DNA of 64,000 bases, taken from positions 930,001 through 994,000 of the forward strand of contig NZ_OZ244942.1 in the NCBI RefSeq assembly GCF_965222285.1, in the 5' to 3' direction. Below are positions 33,443 to 41,798 of the stretch, piece after piece. How positions within the stretch are numbered: position 1 is the stretch's first letter; each line of letters begins with the position of its first letter. A model generated the notes under the pieces. The model was given only the letters and a program-made list of their open reading frames with translations. It made no database searches and had not been told where the DNA came from. The translations under genes and the position numbers were made by a program. Origin of the DNA: Tepidicaulis sp002389665. GTDB taxonomy: Bacteria; Pseudomonadota; Alphaproteobacteria; Parvibaculales; Parvibaculaceae.

Positions 33443-35380
33443 ACAAGAGTTGATGCTCGGAGTGGTTAGGGATTCTGCGTAGTCTATCCAGTACGCGAAG
33501 GACACTGCTCTCCATAACGACGAATGGTATTTCTTTTTTCCATTCAAGACGTCACGCGCATGATTCAAAAGGCGCTCTCTGTCCACGAACCTATATAAAG
33601 CATGCGTCTGGGGAAGCGCTTCTATGAGCGGGAAGAATGTCTCTAAAAAAGTTCTTTCCGGCGTTTCAAAGCCTACTTTGTCGCGGCGTGAAATAATTTC
33701 CTCCGGAACGATGCCTTCCAGTGCCTTTCGAAGTAGCGCTTTTGATCCGTTCTGCGGGTCTACGAATTTCGAATGGGGCAAACCAAAAACAAAATCAGCC
33801 AGCGTAGATGTTAAGAGTGGAACTCTGGCTTCTATGGAATGGGCCATCGAGTTCCGATCTTGATAGCGAAGCAGGTCAGGTAGATTGGCTTGGCCAATCG
33901 TAGATCTGAGCCGATGACCGAAGTGACTCTCATTCTTTGTTCTCGACCTCAATCGGTCATCCAAATGGATCTGCACATTGGAAATCTGGTCTGGCAAAAT
34001 CCAAGAAGGGGCCAAAGGACGTCTCACCAACTTCCTTGCCAGCTGGTGAAGCTTGGAGGGAAGAAGTTCTTGTCCAATGAGCTGAAGAAAAGAGAGTTTG
34101 TTGAAGCCGCCGCGCTGGGTGAGACTTGTGAAGAGTCTGAGGGCGCGCCATAATTTGCCTGATAAGATTAGATCAACAACGTGAGCTGCGCATTGGTAGG
34201 GGTAGCCGCAGAACATCTCATCGCCACCCTGACCATCGATAAGAACTTTAATGCCTTGGTTGGCGGCTTCTTTATAAATTCGTGTTTGAGCCAATATGCT
34301 TGTAGAGGAAAAGGGCTCACCTTGGAAGCGCGTAGCGCGAATAAGTTCGCTTTCCAGCGTGTCCGCATCGTCGGATATCTTATGGGAAACCGCATTAGTA
34401 TGACTGTTCACAATATCTATCCAAGTCTCTTCAGACAGGGAACTGTCATTGGGTATATAAGAAAATGTATGTAGTGCGATTGACGGATCGACATTGTGCG
34501 CGAGGCAAACAAGAGCTGACGAATCGATGCCGCCGGAAAGGGCAAATCCAATCGGAACGTCACTGCGCAGATGAAGTTTTACACTCTGAAGAAGCAATTT
34601 CCTTAATTCAACGGCGTCGTCAATCGAGGGATCTGGGCGAGGTTCGCGATCGGGAAGCGTCCAATATTGTATCAGGCGCGATTGGCCGCTGTCGGCTAAG
34701 TCTATTTCAGCATAGTGCCCTGGGAGAATACGTTGGATGCCGTTGATCAGACAGGCGGGTGTGTGCTCCAATAATCCCCAGCGCAGGAAATCATAAATAG
34801 CTTGTGTATTGTACTCCAGCTTGCCGCCGGTAAGTTGAAGCAAGGGTGGGAGCTCCGATGAAAAAGCGAATGTCCCTTCATGTTCATACATGAACAAAGG
34901 TTTGATCCCAAAAGGGTCTCGTACTGCATAGAGTTTGCTGTTTCGGAAGTCAGCAATGCAGAACGAAAACATTCCCATCAGACGGTCGAGGCACGCTGGT
35001 CCCCATTCCAGCCATGCGGACATGAGCACTTCGGTATCGCAGCCAGATTTAAACAGATAGCCTCGCGTTGAGAGCTCATTCCGAAGTTCAATGAAGTTGT
35101 AAATTTCCCCATTGTATACGAGCGCAATTTCATCATTTGAGCTTGTCATGGGTTGATGTCCCGCCGCGGATACATCGAGAATGGAAAGTCGGCGGTGCCC
35201 GAGGAAGAGATGGTAGGGAGACTCGGACTCGCACCGGGTAAACTGGCGACGTTGGTCTCTGCGCCAAAAGCCGCTGCCTCTATCATCCGGCCCGCGATGA
35301 GCCATAAGATCCAGTAAGCATTGCTCGTTGCTTGGAACCATTGGGGAGCAAGAGTGAAATATGCTAAACAAACCGCACAT
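33407..35380 (-). CDS. asnB: Asparagine synthase-type glutamine amidotransferase (copy 2)
   Basis: A 657-residue class II amidotransferase with glutaminase nucleophile C2 (MCGLFSIF), MAHRGPDDRG, YNGEIYNF, the PPi-loop LSGGIDSSALV and IDGQGGDEMFCGY. The C-terminal region carries RYQDRNSMAHSIEARVPLL and RRDKVGFETP. The matching stretches in copy 1 (RYEDRNSMAWSIESRVPFL, RRDKMGFVTP) show that the two are close relatives. It is transcribed alone, convergent with the GT at 32336, and divergent from the GT at 35518 across a region with an inverted repeat. Amidation of a uronic-acid carboxylate is the likely role. Confidence 0.9.
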   Translation of the reverse strand: MCGLFSIFHSCSPMVPSNEQCLLDLMAHRGPDDRGSGFWRRDQRRQFTRCESESPYHLFLGHRRLSILDVSAAGHQPMTSSNDEIALVYNGEIYNFIELRNELSTRGYLFKSGCDTEVLMSAWLEWGPACLDRLMGMFSFCIADFRNSKLYAVRDPFGIKPLFMYEHEGTFAFSSELPPLLQLTGGKLEYNTQAIYDFLRWGLLEHTPACLINGIQRILPGHYAEIDLADSGQSRLIQYWTLPDREPRPDPSIDDAVELRKLLLQSVKLHLRSDVPIGFALSGGIDSSALVCLAHNVDPSIALHTFSYIPNDSSLSEETWIDIVNSHTNAVSHKISDDADTLESELIRATRFQGEPFSSTSILAQTRIYKEAANQGIKVLIDGQGGDEMFCGYPYQCAAHVVDLILSGKLWRALRLFTSLTQRGGFNKLSFLQLIGQELLPSKLHQLARKLVRRPLAPSWILPDQISNVQIHLDDRLRSRTKNESHFGHRLRSTIGQANLPDLLRYQDRNSMAHSIEARVPLLTSTLADFVFGLPHSKFVDPQNGSKALLRKALEGIVPEEIISRRDKVGFETPERTFLETFFPLIEALPQTHALYRFVDRERLLNHARDVLNGKKKYHSSLWRAVSFAYWIDYAESLTTPSINSCSRGEYTEVASH

Positions 35381-35453
35381 AAAATTGTATCCGTGTTAAC
35401 GGTAAAAGCTGCTTCCCAGTATGATTAATGTATAAACTTGAACTTGTTTTTTC

Positions 35454-35481
35454 GCATGGTGAGATATAAATATCACCATGC
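35454..35481. repeat. Inverted repeat in the divergent promoter region
   Basis: GCATGGTGA (35454-35462) and TCACCATGC (35473-35481) form a perfect 9-bp dyad with the 10-base AT centre GATATAAATA. It lies 37 bases upstream of the TTG start of the GT gene at 35518 and 74 bases upstream of amidotransferase copy 2, so it could be an operator for both or a hairpin in the GT leader. Confidence 0.55.
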
Positions 35482-35517
35482 AATTGATATCGACGCGCCG
35501 GTAGTCGAGGGGGCTTC

Positions 35518-36618
35518 TTGAAGGTATTGCACCTGCCAAATGTGGTGAGCGGCCATGTCCAGGGATTGGCACAGGGGGAGCGTGATCTGGGCATCGCGAG
35601 CTCAACATTGAATCTGTATGGCAACCAATACGGTTTTGAGGCTGATATCAATCTTGGACTTGAGAAACGGGGAAAGCTGGGGAAGTTGGTTGGTCATTTG
35701 GAGGCGCTTGCCAAGTACAGGAATGGATATGACGTTTATCATTTCAACTATGGCTCAACATTATTGCATTTCGCAAAATATAACATAAGCCATTTGGATA
35801 TCGGCCTTTTCTCCAAAGACGCCGTGAAGATTTTTACCTACCAAGGTTGCGATGCCCGACAGAAATATCCAACCATGGAACGTTTAAAGATACAAGGTAA
35901 CAGCTTTGCGGCGTGTTTCGAAAAAGATTGTTATGACGGCGCGTGCAATTCTGGTCGGTTAGATTTGTGGCGCAGGCGTTCCATTGAGAAAGTCGACGAA
36001 TATGCAGACCACATTTATGCTCAAAATCCAGATCTGCTTTATTTCCTTCCCCCGGAGAAATCCTCCTTTCTTCCTTATTGCATAGCCGATGAGGGACTGC
36101 TCCGCAGCAAGGAAGATTTCTTTGAGGGCGGAAAGGTACGTATCGCCCATGCCCCAACGCAGCGTGCGGTAAAGGGAACATCGTACATCCTAAAAGCTTT
36201 GGAAAAATTAGCGGATGAATTTCCGGGCGTCGTTGAAGTTGATCTAATCGAAGGGGTGAGCCGGAAGGAGTTGTTGCGGCGTCTGGCAAAAGCCGACCTC
36301 TTCGTAGATCAAGTGCTAGTGGGATGGTACGGCGTCGTGTCGGTTGAAGCGCTTTTTTTAGGGGTGCCGACAGCCGTGTTTATAAATGACGACCATTTAC
36401 AGTTCATTCCAGAAGAGATGGTTAAGGGCCTGCCTTTTATACGCATAGACAAACAGAGCATATATGAAAAGCTAAGAGCGTATGTGCGCCAAAGGGAGCA
36501 AGCGGAGGGATTGAAAAGGGTTGGTCTCGAGTACGCGCATGCTTGGCATTCCCGAAAGAACGTGGCACAGCTAACAGTCTCGCATTACCGGAAATGTCTG
36601 AAAGAGAAACAATTGTAG
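35518..36618 (+). CDS. Glycosyltransferase (GT-B fold, GT4-like)
   Basis: A 366-residue GT-B-like protein starting at TTG 35518 with a GAGGGGG site before it. The N-terminal half has MKVLHLPNVVSGHVQGLAQ and YDVYHFNYGSTLL. The C-terminal half carries RIAHAPTQRAVKGTSYILKAL and the donor-binding stretch ADLFVDQVLVGWYGVVSVEALFLGVPTAVF. The APxxRxxKGT and DQxxxGWYxxxSxEA motifs recur in the GT at 39310, so the two are distant relatives. It is followed by one of the large GT-B-like genes. Donor and acceptor are unknown. Confidence 0.82.
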   Translation: MKVLHLPNVVSGHVQGLAQGERDLGIASSTLNLYGNQYGFEADINLGLEKRGKLGKLVGHLEALAKYRNGYDVYHFNYGSTLLHFAKYNISHLDIGLFSKDAVKIFTYQGCDARQKYPTMERLKIQGNSFAACFEKDCYDGACNSGRLDLWRRRSIEKVDEYADHIYAQNPDLLYFLPPEKSSFLPYCIADEGLLRSKEDFFEGGKVRIAHAPTQRAVKGTSYILKALEKLADEFPGVVEVDLIEGVSRKELLRRLAKADLFVDQVLVGWYGVVSVEALFLGVPTAVFINDDHLQFIPEEMVKGLPFIRIDKQSIYEKLRAYVRQREQAEGLKRVGLEYAHAWHSRKNVAQLTVSHYRKCLKEKQL

Positions 36619-36650
36619 TTTTCCGGACAATTGATTTTCTCTGATGCCGA

Positions 36651-38387
36651 ATGCCAACGGATAAGATGACAGAAAAAAAATCGCAAGAAGTATCAGGGGC
36701 GTGCTGCCCGGCGCATCAGTGGTCGGAGGAAAAGGAGTGGTTGGACAGGTTTGAAAGAGAACACGGCCGCCCATTACGCATTCTCCATATAAACAACATT
36801 GCCAACTATGCGTATGTGAACGCCAAGTTGATGCGTCGGCACGGAATCGAGGCGGACGTCTTATGCAACGATTTCTATCACATCATGGCATCTCCGGAAT
36901 GGGAAGACGCAGTCATTCATGGGGAGTTTGGCGACGAGTTCAGGCCGGATTGGAGTCGGGTTTCCGTAAATGGTTATTCAAGGCCAAACTGGTTTGCCCA
37001 AGGGCCACTTCAACTCGTTTATTCCTATCATCTGGCACGAAAACAGAAAAAGTTTGTCAAAAGCGCGATCGTACGGCGCATGCTAGAATTTTACAGAATG
37101 CGCTTGTCCAGTGTAGATCGTGTGTACCCTTATGTAGAACGTATTTATCGGCTGAAAAACAGATTCCTATTCAGAGTGTATAGTGATCGAGAAAAGAATG
37201 AGTCATATAAAAGGGCCATACTCAGGATCGTCTGGTCATTTCTGTTGGAAGTGTTCAAATCGCTAAGCTATTTGCGGCAGATAGCGCAAAAAGAGCCAAC
37301 CGGAGCGATGGTCTCGATTCGACGATGGATGGCCTGTCGCTTTGCTGCAGAAGATTCCGCCGACGTAAATGAGCAGGACGCCAGAGAGGATGAGTGTCGA
37401 GGTGAGAAAGTTCAGAAGTCAGCCGATATAGAAAACGACTTGACGTATTATTGCACTCACATAAAGAGATTTCAGGAGCTATTTAAATACTACGATGTAA
37501 TCCAAGGATATACCACATCGGCGGTTTACCCTCTGGTCGCGGGAGTTTCCAACTTTACCGCTTATGAATTGGGAACAATCCGGACCATCCCCTTCATTGA
37601 CGATTTACAGGGGCGAGTGTGTGCATATACCTACAAGAATGCGCCGGGCGTTTTTATTACGAATGTCGATTGCATAGAGGCAGCCGACCGACTGAAGATT
37701 TCGAAAGAACGCAGAAGGGTGGTTCCGCATGCTTTTGATTTGGACAGTGCTGTGGCTTATCAGTCAACTTATGCGGCTGCGACCAGTGCGGATTTACCTT
37801 ACTTTCTCGCTCCTGCCAGGCATCATTGGAAGGAAGGGCACGACTCTTGGCGAAAGGGCAATGATTGGATTGTCAGGGCTGCGGCCGAGCTTAGAAAAGA
37901 AGGCTTTGGTTTCAAAGTCGTATTTGTTGAATGGGGACAGGAGGTAGAAGAAACCAAGAAGCTGATAAGAGAACTTGGCCTCGAGGAAGTTTTCGAATGG
38001 AAGCGCCCCATGAGCAAAAAAGCCTTGTGGCCAACCTATATGGAAGCGGTAGCGGTCATCGACCAGTTTGTGGCGCCTGCAATGGGTGGCGTGGCGCTGG
38101 ACGCTATGGCTCTTGGACGGGCGCTCATTACACGATTGGACGAGCCTTCATGCAAATTGTTCTTTGGGTCGGTTCCCCCGCTAATGAATGTGAAAAATGT
38201 CGCCGAACTCCGGGATGCTATGCGGAAAGTGCTGCTGGACCCGGAAAGTGCTGATCAATGCGGCAAGGAATGCCAAGAGTGGATGAAAAATTTTCACTCT
38301 GTCGAGCAAGGGCTTGCAGCGCAATTGAACATGTATCGGTCAATGCTCAGCACATCTGCTGTGGAAACTCTTTCGTCCAAAGCATGA
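36651..38387 (+). CDS. Large GT-B-like protein (paralogue of the gene at 50788), unknown donor
   Basis: A 578-residue protein. The N-terminal part holds ILHINNIANYAYVNAKLMRRHGIEADVLCNDFYH, then RPNWFAQGPLQLVYSYHLA, and a variable central region (about 150-290) rich in charged residues. The C-terminal part has YELGTIRTIPF, YFLAPARHHWKEGHDSW, VVFVEWGQEVEETKKLI and AVIDQFVAPAMGGVALDAMALGRALITR. The last motif is the donor-binding form of GT-B glycosyltransferases. All these blocks recur in order in the gene at 50788. I do not recognise a named family. ATG 36651 or 36666 may be the start. Confidence 0.75.
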   Translation: MPTDKMTEKKSQEVSGACCPAHQWSEEKEWLDRFEREHGRPLRILHINNIANYAYVNAKLMRRHGIEADVLCNDFYHIMASPEWEDAVIHGEFGDEFRPDWSRVSVNGYSRPNWFAQGPLQLVYSYHLARKQKKFVKSAIVRRMLEFYRMRLSSVDRVYPYVERIYRLKNRFLFRVYSDREKNESYKRAILRIVWSFLLEVFKSLSYLRQIAQKEPTGAMVSIRRWMACRFAAEDSADVNEQDAREDECRGEKVQKSADIENDLTYYCTHIKRFQELFKYYDVIQGYTTSAVYPLVAGVSNFTAYELGTIRTIPFIDDLQGRVCAYTYKNAPGVFITNVDCIEAADRLKISKERRRVVPHAFDLDSAVAYQSTYAAATSADLPYFLAPARHHWKEGHDSWRKGNDWIVRAAAELRKEGFGFKVVFVEWGQEVEETKKLIRELGLEEVFEWKRPMSKKALWPTYMEAVAVIDQFVAPAMGGVALDAMALGRALITRLDEPSCKLFFGSVPPLMNVKNVAELRDAMRKVLLDPESADQCGKECQEWMKNFHSVEQGLAAQLNMYRSMLSTSAVETLSSKA

Positions 38388-38407
38388 GATTTTCTTCATC
38401 CTGCAAT

Positions 38408-39313
38408 TCAACCATGAGTAGGACGGCTGTGTGAGATTGCGTGCAGCGTGGCATCGAGTCCGCTTGAAAACGGCGTTAACCTGTTCTTCGGCAGCAGGGC
38501 TGTGAGCTTGCTTGTGTCCCCTATCAGGTCTTTCGGCTTAAGATCTGGGGACCTTTGAAAAATGGGTTCCTTGTTTAACTTTTCGCCGATGAGCCGGGCT
38601 ATCTCGCTTATGCTCACATTGGTGGGTCCCGCGAGGTTCAGGGTGTCGGGCAAGACGTCTTGGGTCAGCAAGCTGGTAACGATGTGGCAGACATCATCGA
38701 TAAAGATTGGATTCGTGGTAAGGCCGGTGCCTTGGGCCGGAAGCAATACAGCATGGCCTTCCGATACCCGGTTGATGAGATCGGGTATCATGCGGCCATG
38801 TTGACCTGGTCCGTATGGTACGAACAGCCGCAATGAGGTCGTCTGCATATGACCTGAGAAGGCTCTGGTGAGTATCTCGGAGCACAATTTCGTGGCTGCA
38901 TAGTAATTCGTCGGTCGGCCATCGTCTTCCTCTTGAAGAGGCAGGGTGTGAAACGGCTCATATACGCTTCCGGTGGAGATGTTGATGAACCGTTCAGCCC
39001 GTGCACGGAGTGCGGCTTGCAAAATTTGATTTGTCCCGCTCACATTGACATTGAAAAGGTCGTCGGCTTTTGCAGGAAAATCCCGATGATAAGGAGAGGT
39101 TGCCAAGTGAATGACAGCGTCCAGAGGGGGGAGCTCAGGAAGAAGGCTTTGTGGTGAGGAAAAGTCGGCAGGAATAACTGTCCCTAGCTCAAGTTCGGAT
39201 AGCGAGGTAGAGCGACCGATTAAATACAAACCTTCGATCGATTCATCTGAGGACAGGAATTTTGCGAGTGCGCGTCCTACGAAACCGCTTGCGCCTGTAA
39301 TTGCTATCTTCAT
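38408..39313 (-). CDS. NAD-dependent sugar epimerase/dehydratase (extended SDR)
   Basis: A 301-residue extended short-chain dehydrogenase. The Rossmann NAD motif is MKIAITGASGFVGRALAKFL, and the catalytic Tyr/Lys pair is in NYYAATKLCSEIL (YxxxK), preceded by ISTGSVYEP with the catalytic serine/threonine. The mid-region PYGPGQHGRMIPDL and the sugar-binding C-terminal part are present. It overlaps the upstream glycosyltransferase gene by four bases (ATGA) and ends 20 bases from the convergent large GT-B gene. It is one of three SDR sugar enzymes in the locus; the exact reaction (4-epimerase, reductase or dehydratase) cannot be decided. Confidence 0.87.
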   Translation of the reverse strand: MKIAITGASGFVGRALAKFLSSDESIEGLYLIGRSTSLSELELGTVIPADFSSPQSLLPELPPLDAVIHLATSPYHRDFPAKADDLFNVNVSGTNQILQAALRARAERFINISTGSVYEPFHTLPLQEEDDGRPTNYYAATKLCSEILTRAFSGHMQTTSLRLFVPYGPGQHGRMIPDLINRVSEGHAVLLPAQGTGLTTNPIFIDDVCHIVTSLLTQDVLPDTLNLAGPTNVSISEIARLIGEKLNKEPIFQRSPDLKPKDLIGDTSKLTALLPKNRLTPFSSGLDATLHAISHSRPTHG

Positions 39314-40545
39314 TGCTCTATATCCGAGTGAGTGTCTTGAGCCATCTGAGCTATAAGCCGGCTTATATCGCGCCCCACCGAGTTTAAAGAATGATGCTTT
39401 GCGACGAACGGAGGGCCTGATCTTCCATACTGAGCGAGATCGATTTTCCCATGCGCTATGCTGCGCAGAGTATCTTTTATGCCGGCCAGGCTGGTATTGA
39501 TAAGGGGCGGCTCATGATCCTTCAGCAGGCCTTCCTGTCGATAGATATTCAGAAGATCGTCAGCAAGGTAACACAGGGTTGGCTTGCCGCTAGCCATGGC
39601 CTCAATGCTGAACATGGCATACCAGCCCAGCACAAACTGATCTGCGACGATATCGGTTTCGAGTATTTTACGTTTGACGGATTCGTTGGGTTCGCGCTCA
39701 ATTAGTTCCAGCTGAATTTCAATACCCTCTGATTGCAATTCATCGATAGCTGCAATGAGCGCGTCTGTTCCTTTGATAAACCGATGGTTTGGGGCGTGGA
39801 GCACCCTGAGCTTGTCTCTGAACGGACGAAAAGATCGCACGGGCTTATTTTCGTAATCACGGGGCGAGACGCAGAAATATGACAACATAAGCAGGTCAAT
39901 GCGAGGAGTATAAGGGATCCAGTCACAGCCCGATACAACCTTGGTGGCAAAACGGGACCAGATATCCACCCGCTTTTTGATTGTTCGATAACGTGAACTA
40001 TGTTCCGGGTAATCGAGTAGAAAGCGTGTCCTTACAGTTTCGTTCGTGTTTTCACGAAAATCATAAACGTCAGCGCCATAAGGAATCATGATGCTCTGTA
40101 TGCCGGCAACGCGGTACAGAAAAGGTTCGATTCGCCAAGCCCATGTAGTTGAAGCCAGACCCCCGCCAACAAAGGAATGAAAGACGGTGTCGTAGCGGCT
40201 CAATATCCAGTGGGTTGTACGATAAGGCACCCAAAAACGTTGTAAGAAGCGTTTTTTGGAACCTAGAAAATGATCGAACTTCGTTGTTACGTGATACAGC
40301 GAGTGAACGTATGTTTCGCAAGGTAAGCCATGAAGTCGCAATGCAGAACATAGGTTGGCATTGCCAATCAATGGTTCTGGGCCAATGCCGATTCTTTGTC
40401 GATTTTCTTTCTTTCTGAAGCGGATAGCCATGAGAAGCAGTAATGGTATTGCAACCATGTCTGCGAACAGGCCGACAGTCGCGACAAGGGCAGCCCTCAC
40501 TGAGGGCATACCACGCAAAATGTTATGGGCCGGGAAGGCGGCCAT
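39310..40545 (-). CDS. Membrane-anchored glycosyltransferase (GT-B fold)
   Basis: A 411-residue protein with an N-terminal hydrophobic segment (about residues 18-42: VATVGLFADMVAIPLLLLMA) that probably anchors it at the inner membrane. The catalytic part carries IGPEPLI and SIMIPYGADVYDF early. The later LRVLHAPNHRFIKGTDALIAAI and VADQFVLGWYAMFSIEAMASGKPTLCYL resemble the GT at 35518. ATG 40545 has no strong ribosome site; ATG 40509 is an alternative that keeps the membrane segment. It is the middle gene of a leftward three-gene operon (SDR, GT, SDR). Confidence 0.82.
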   Translation of the reverse strand: MAAFPAHNILRGMPSVRAALVATVGLFADMVAIPLLLLMAIRFRKKENRQRIGIGPEPLIGNANLCSALRLHGLPCETYVHSLYHVTTKFDHFLGSKKRFLQRFWVPYRTTHWILSRYDTVFHSFVGGGLASTTWAWRIEPFLYRVAGIQSIMIPYGADVYDFRENTNETVRTRFLLDYPEHSSRYRTIKKRVDIWSRFATKVVSGCDWIPYTPRIDLLMLSYFCVSPRDYENKPVRSFRPFRDKLRVLHAPNHRFIKGTDALIAAIDELQSEGIEIQLELIEREPNESVKRKILETDIVADQFVLGWYAMFSIEAMASGKPTLCYLADDLLNIYRQEGLLKDHEPPLINTSLAGIKDTLRSIAHGKIDLAQYGRSGPPFVAKHHSLNSVGRDISRLIAQMAQDTHSDIEQ

Positions 40546-40550
40546 CGGAA

Positions 40551-41513
40551 TTAAAGGGACAGCTTTTCTTTGTAGTAGACTGCTGTACGCGGAATGCCAT
40601 CCTCCAAGTCTATATTGGCCTCATAGTCCAGCAGATCGCGTGCTTTCTTCACATCCGGGACACGCAATTCGATATCTGCATGCGTTTTCTCTTGGAAAAT
40701 GATGTTTGAGCGCGATCCAATTAGTCGGATAACCGTACTTGCCAAGCCATAGATGGTGGTTACTGCTTTTGCATTCCCGATGTTGAAGGATTCGCCAACG
40801 GCATTTGGGTGCTGCAATACCGAATAAACCCCCTCTACCATATCGTCTACATAACACCATGCGCGAATCTGGCTGCCATCACCATGGATGATAAGATCTT
40901 CGCTGCTAAGCGCACGTTTGATAAATGTGGATAGCGCACCTTCGCCTACTTGGCCGGGACCATATACATTGAATGGGCGCACAACAGTCACAGGCATTCC
41001 ATACTGATGGAAATAGGCATGACCAAGATGTTCGCATACGAGTTTAGAGACAGCGTATGTCCACCGGGCTTCGCCAACAGCCCCGATAACTGCCGACGTT
41101 ATCTCGCTGCTTTGAAAGGCATGAGTGCCGAACACTTCGCTCGTCGAGAATAGGACGACCCGTTCCAACCCATTCAGTTCATTTGCGGCTCTGAGAAGGT
41201 TGGCCGTGCCTGTCACATTGATATCAATTGTAGAGACGGGTTTCTGCACAACTGTGTCGATGCCGGCTATGGCCGCGCAATGAACGATATGGGTAGGGCG
41301 GTAATCCCGGATTGCCTGCTCAAGCTTCTGGGTGTCCAGAACATCACCCTGAACTGCAGTGAGGTTGGGGTGTTTAGTTGCCGGGTCGTCTCCTAGGGCA
41401 TTTCTGAACAAATTATCATATGTCATAATTTCGTTGTCATTGATCAGCCGCCTTACCAAGGTTGACCCAATGAAGCCAAAACCACCTGTAATAAAAAAAC
41501 GCTTATTTTTCAT
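40551..41513 (-). CDS. NAD-dependent sugar epimerase/dehydratase (extended SDR)
   Basis: A 320-residue extended SDR starting at ATG 41513 (MKNKRFFITGGFGFIGSTLVRRL), which opens with the NAD-binding GxxGxxG. Further motifs are HCAAIAGIDTVVQKP, STSEVFG, the YxxxK pair in WTYAVSKLVCEHL, and VRPFNVYGPGQVGEGALS. It resembles UDP-glucose 4-epimerase-type and GDP/UDP-sugar epimerase enzymes. It is the first gene of the leftward operon and lies five bases before the GT gene. It diverges from amidotransferase copy 3 across about 285 bases that contain a tandem 12-bp repeat. The exact sugar is unknown. Confidence 0.88.
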   Translation of the reverse strand: MKNKRFFITGGFGFIGSTLVRRLINDNEIMTYDNLFRNALGDDPATKHPNLTAVQGDVLDTQKLEQAIRDYRPTHIVHCAAIAGIDTVVQKPVSTIDINVTGTANLLRAANELNGLERVVLFSTSEVFGTHAFQSSEITSAVIGAVGEARWTYAVSKLVCEHLGHAYFHQYGMPVTVVRPFNVYGPGQVGEGALSTFIKRALSSEDLIIHGDGSQIRAWCYVDDMVEGVYSVLQHPNAVGESFNIGNAKAVTTIYGLASTVIRLIGSRSNIIFQEKTHADIELRVPDVKKARDLLDYEANIDLEDGIPRTAVYYKEKLSL

Positions 41514-41688
41514 TGAGTTGTATACCACAATCGCAGCAGAAAGATACCTTCCCGATAATTGGGAATCGGCGCTGATGGACAAAATTATTTGCGTGCCATC
41601 TATAATCACAGCGGTGTAGCCAAGCAAGCCTAAAGGGCGAACTTATCTGTTTATTTTTGATGATTTAGGGTCGACGGGGGCATGGTAC

Positions 41689-41712
41689 TCCGGATACAGA
41701 TCCGGATACAGA
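41689..41712. repeat. Tandem 12-bp repeat in a divergent intergenic region
   Basis: Two exact copies of TCCGGATACAGA (41689-41700 and 41701-41712) lie in the 285-base region between the SDR gene (start 41513, minus) and amidotransferase copy 3 (start 41799, plus). It may be a regulator-binding site or a slippage duplication. Confidence 0.6.
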
Positions 41713-41798
41713 AAAGGGTGAAAACTGAGAATCTCTTGTATTTGCCGGGAGACTGGCGCATTTGCCCGAAGGGGTATGGAAATTTGGGCGTGTTCTGA

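Noticed and set aside
36863..37183. 106-residue frame inside the large GT-B-like gene
   Set aside because: Out of frame with the conserved protein and without a ribosome site or conserved motif.
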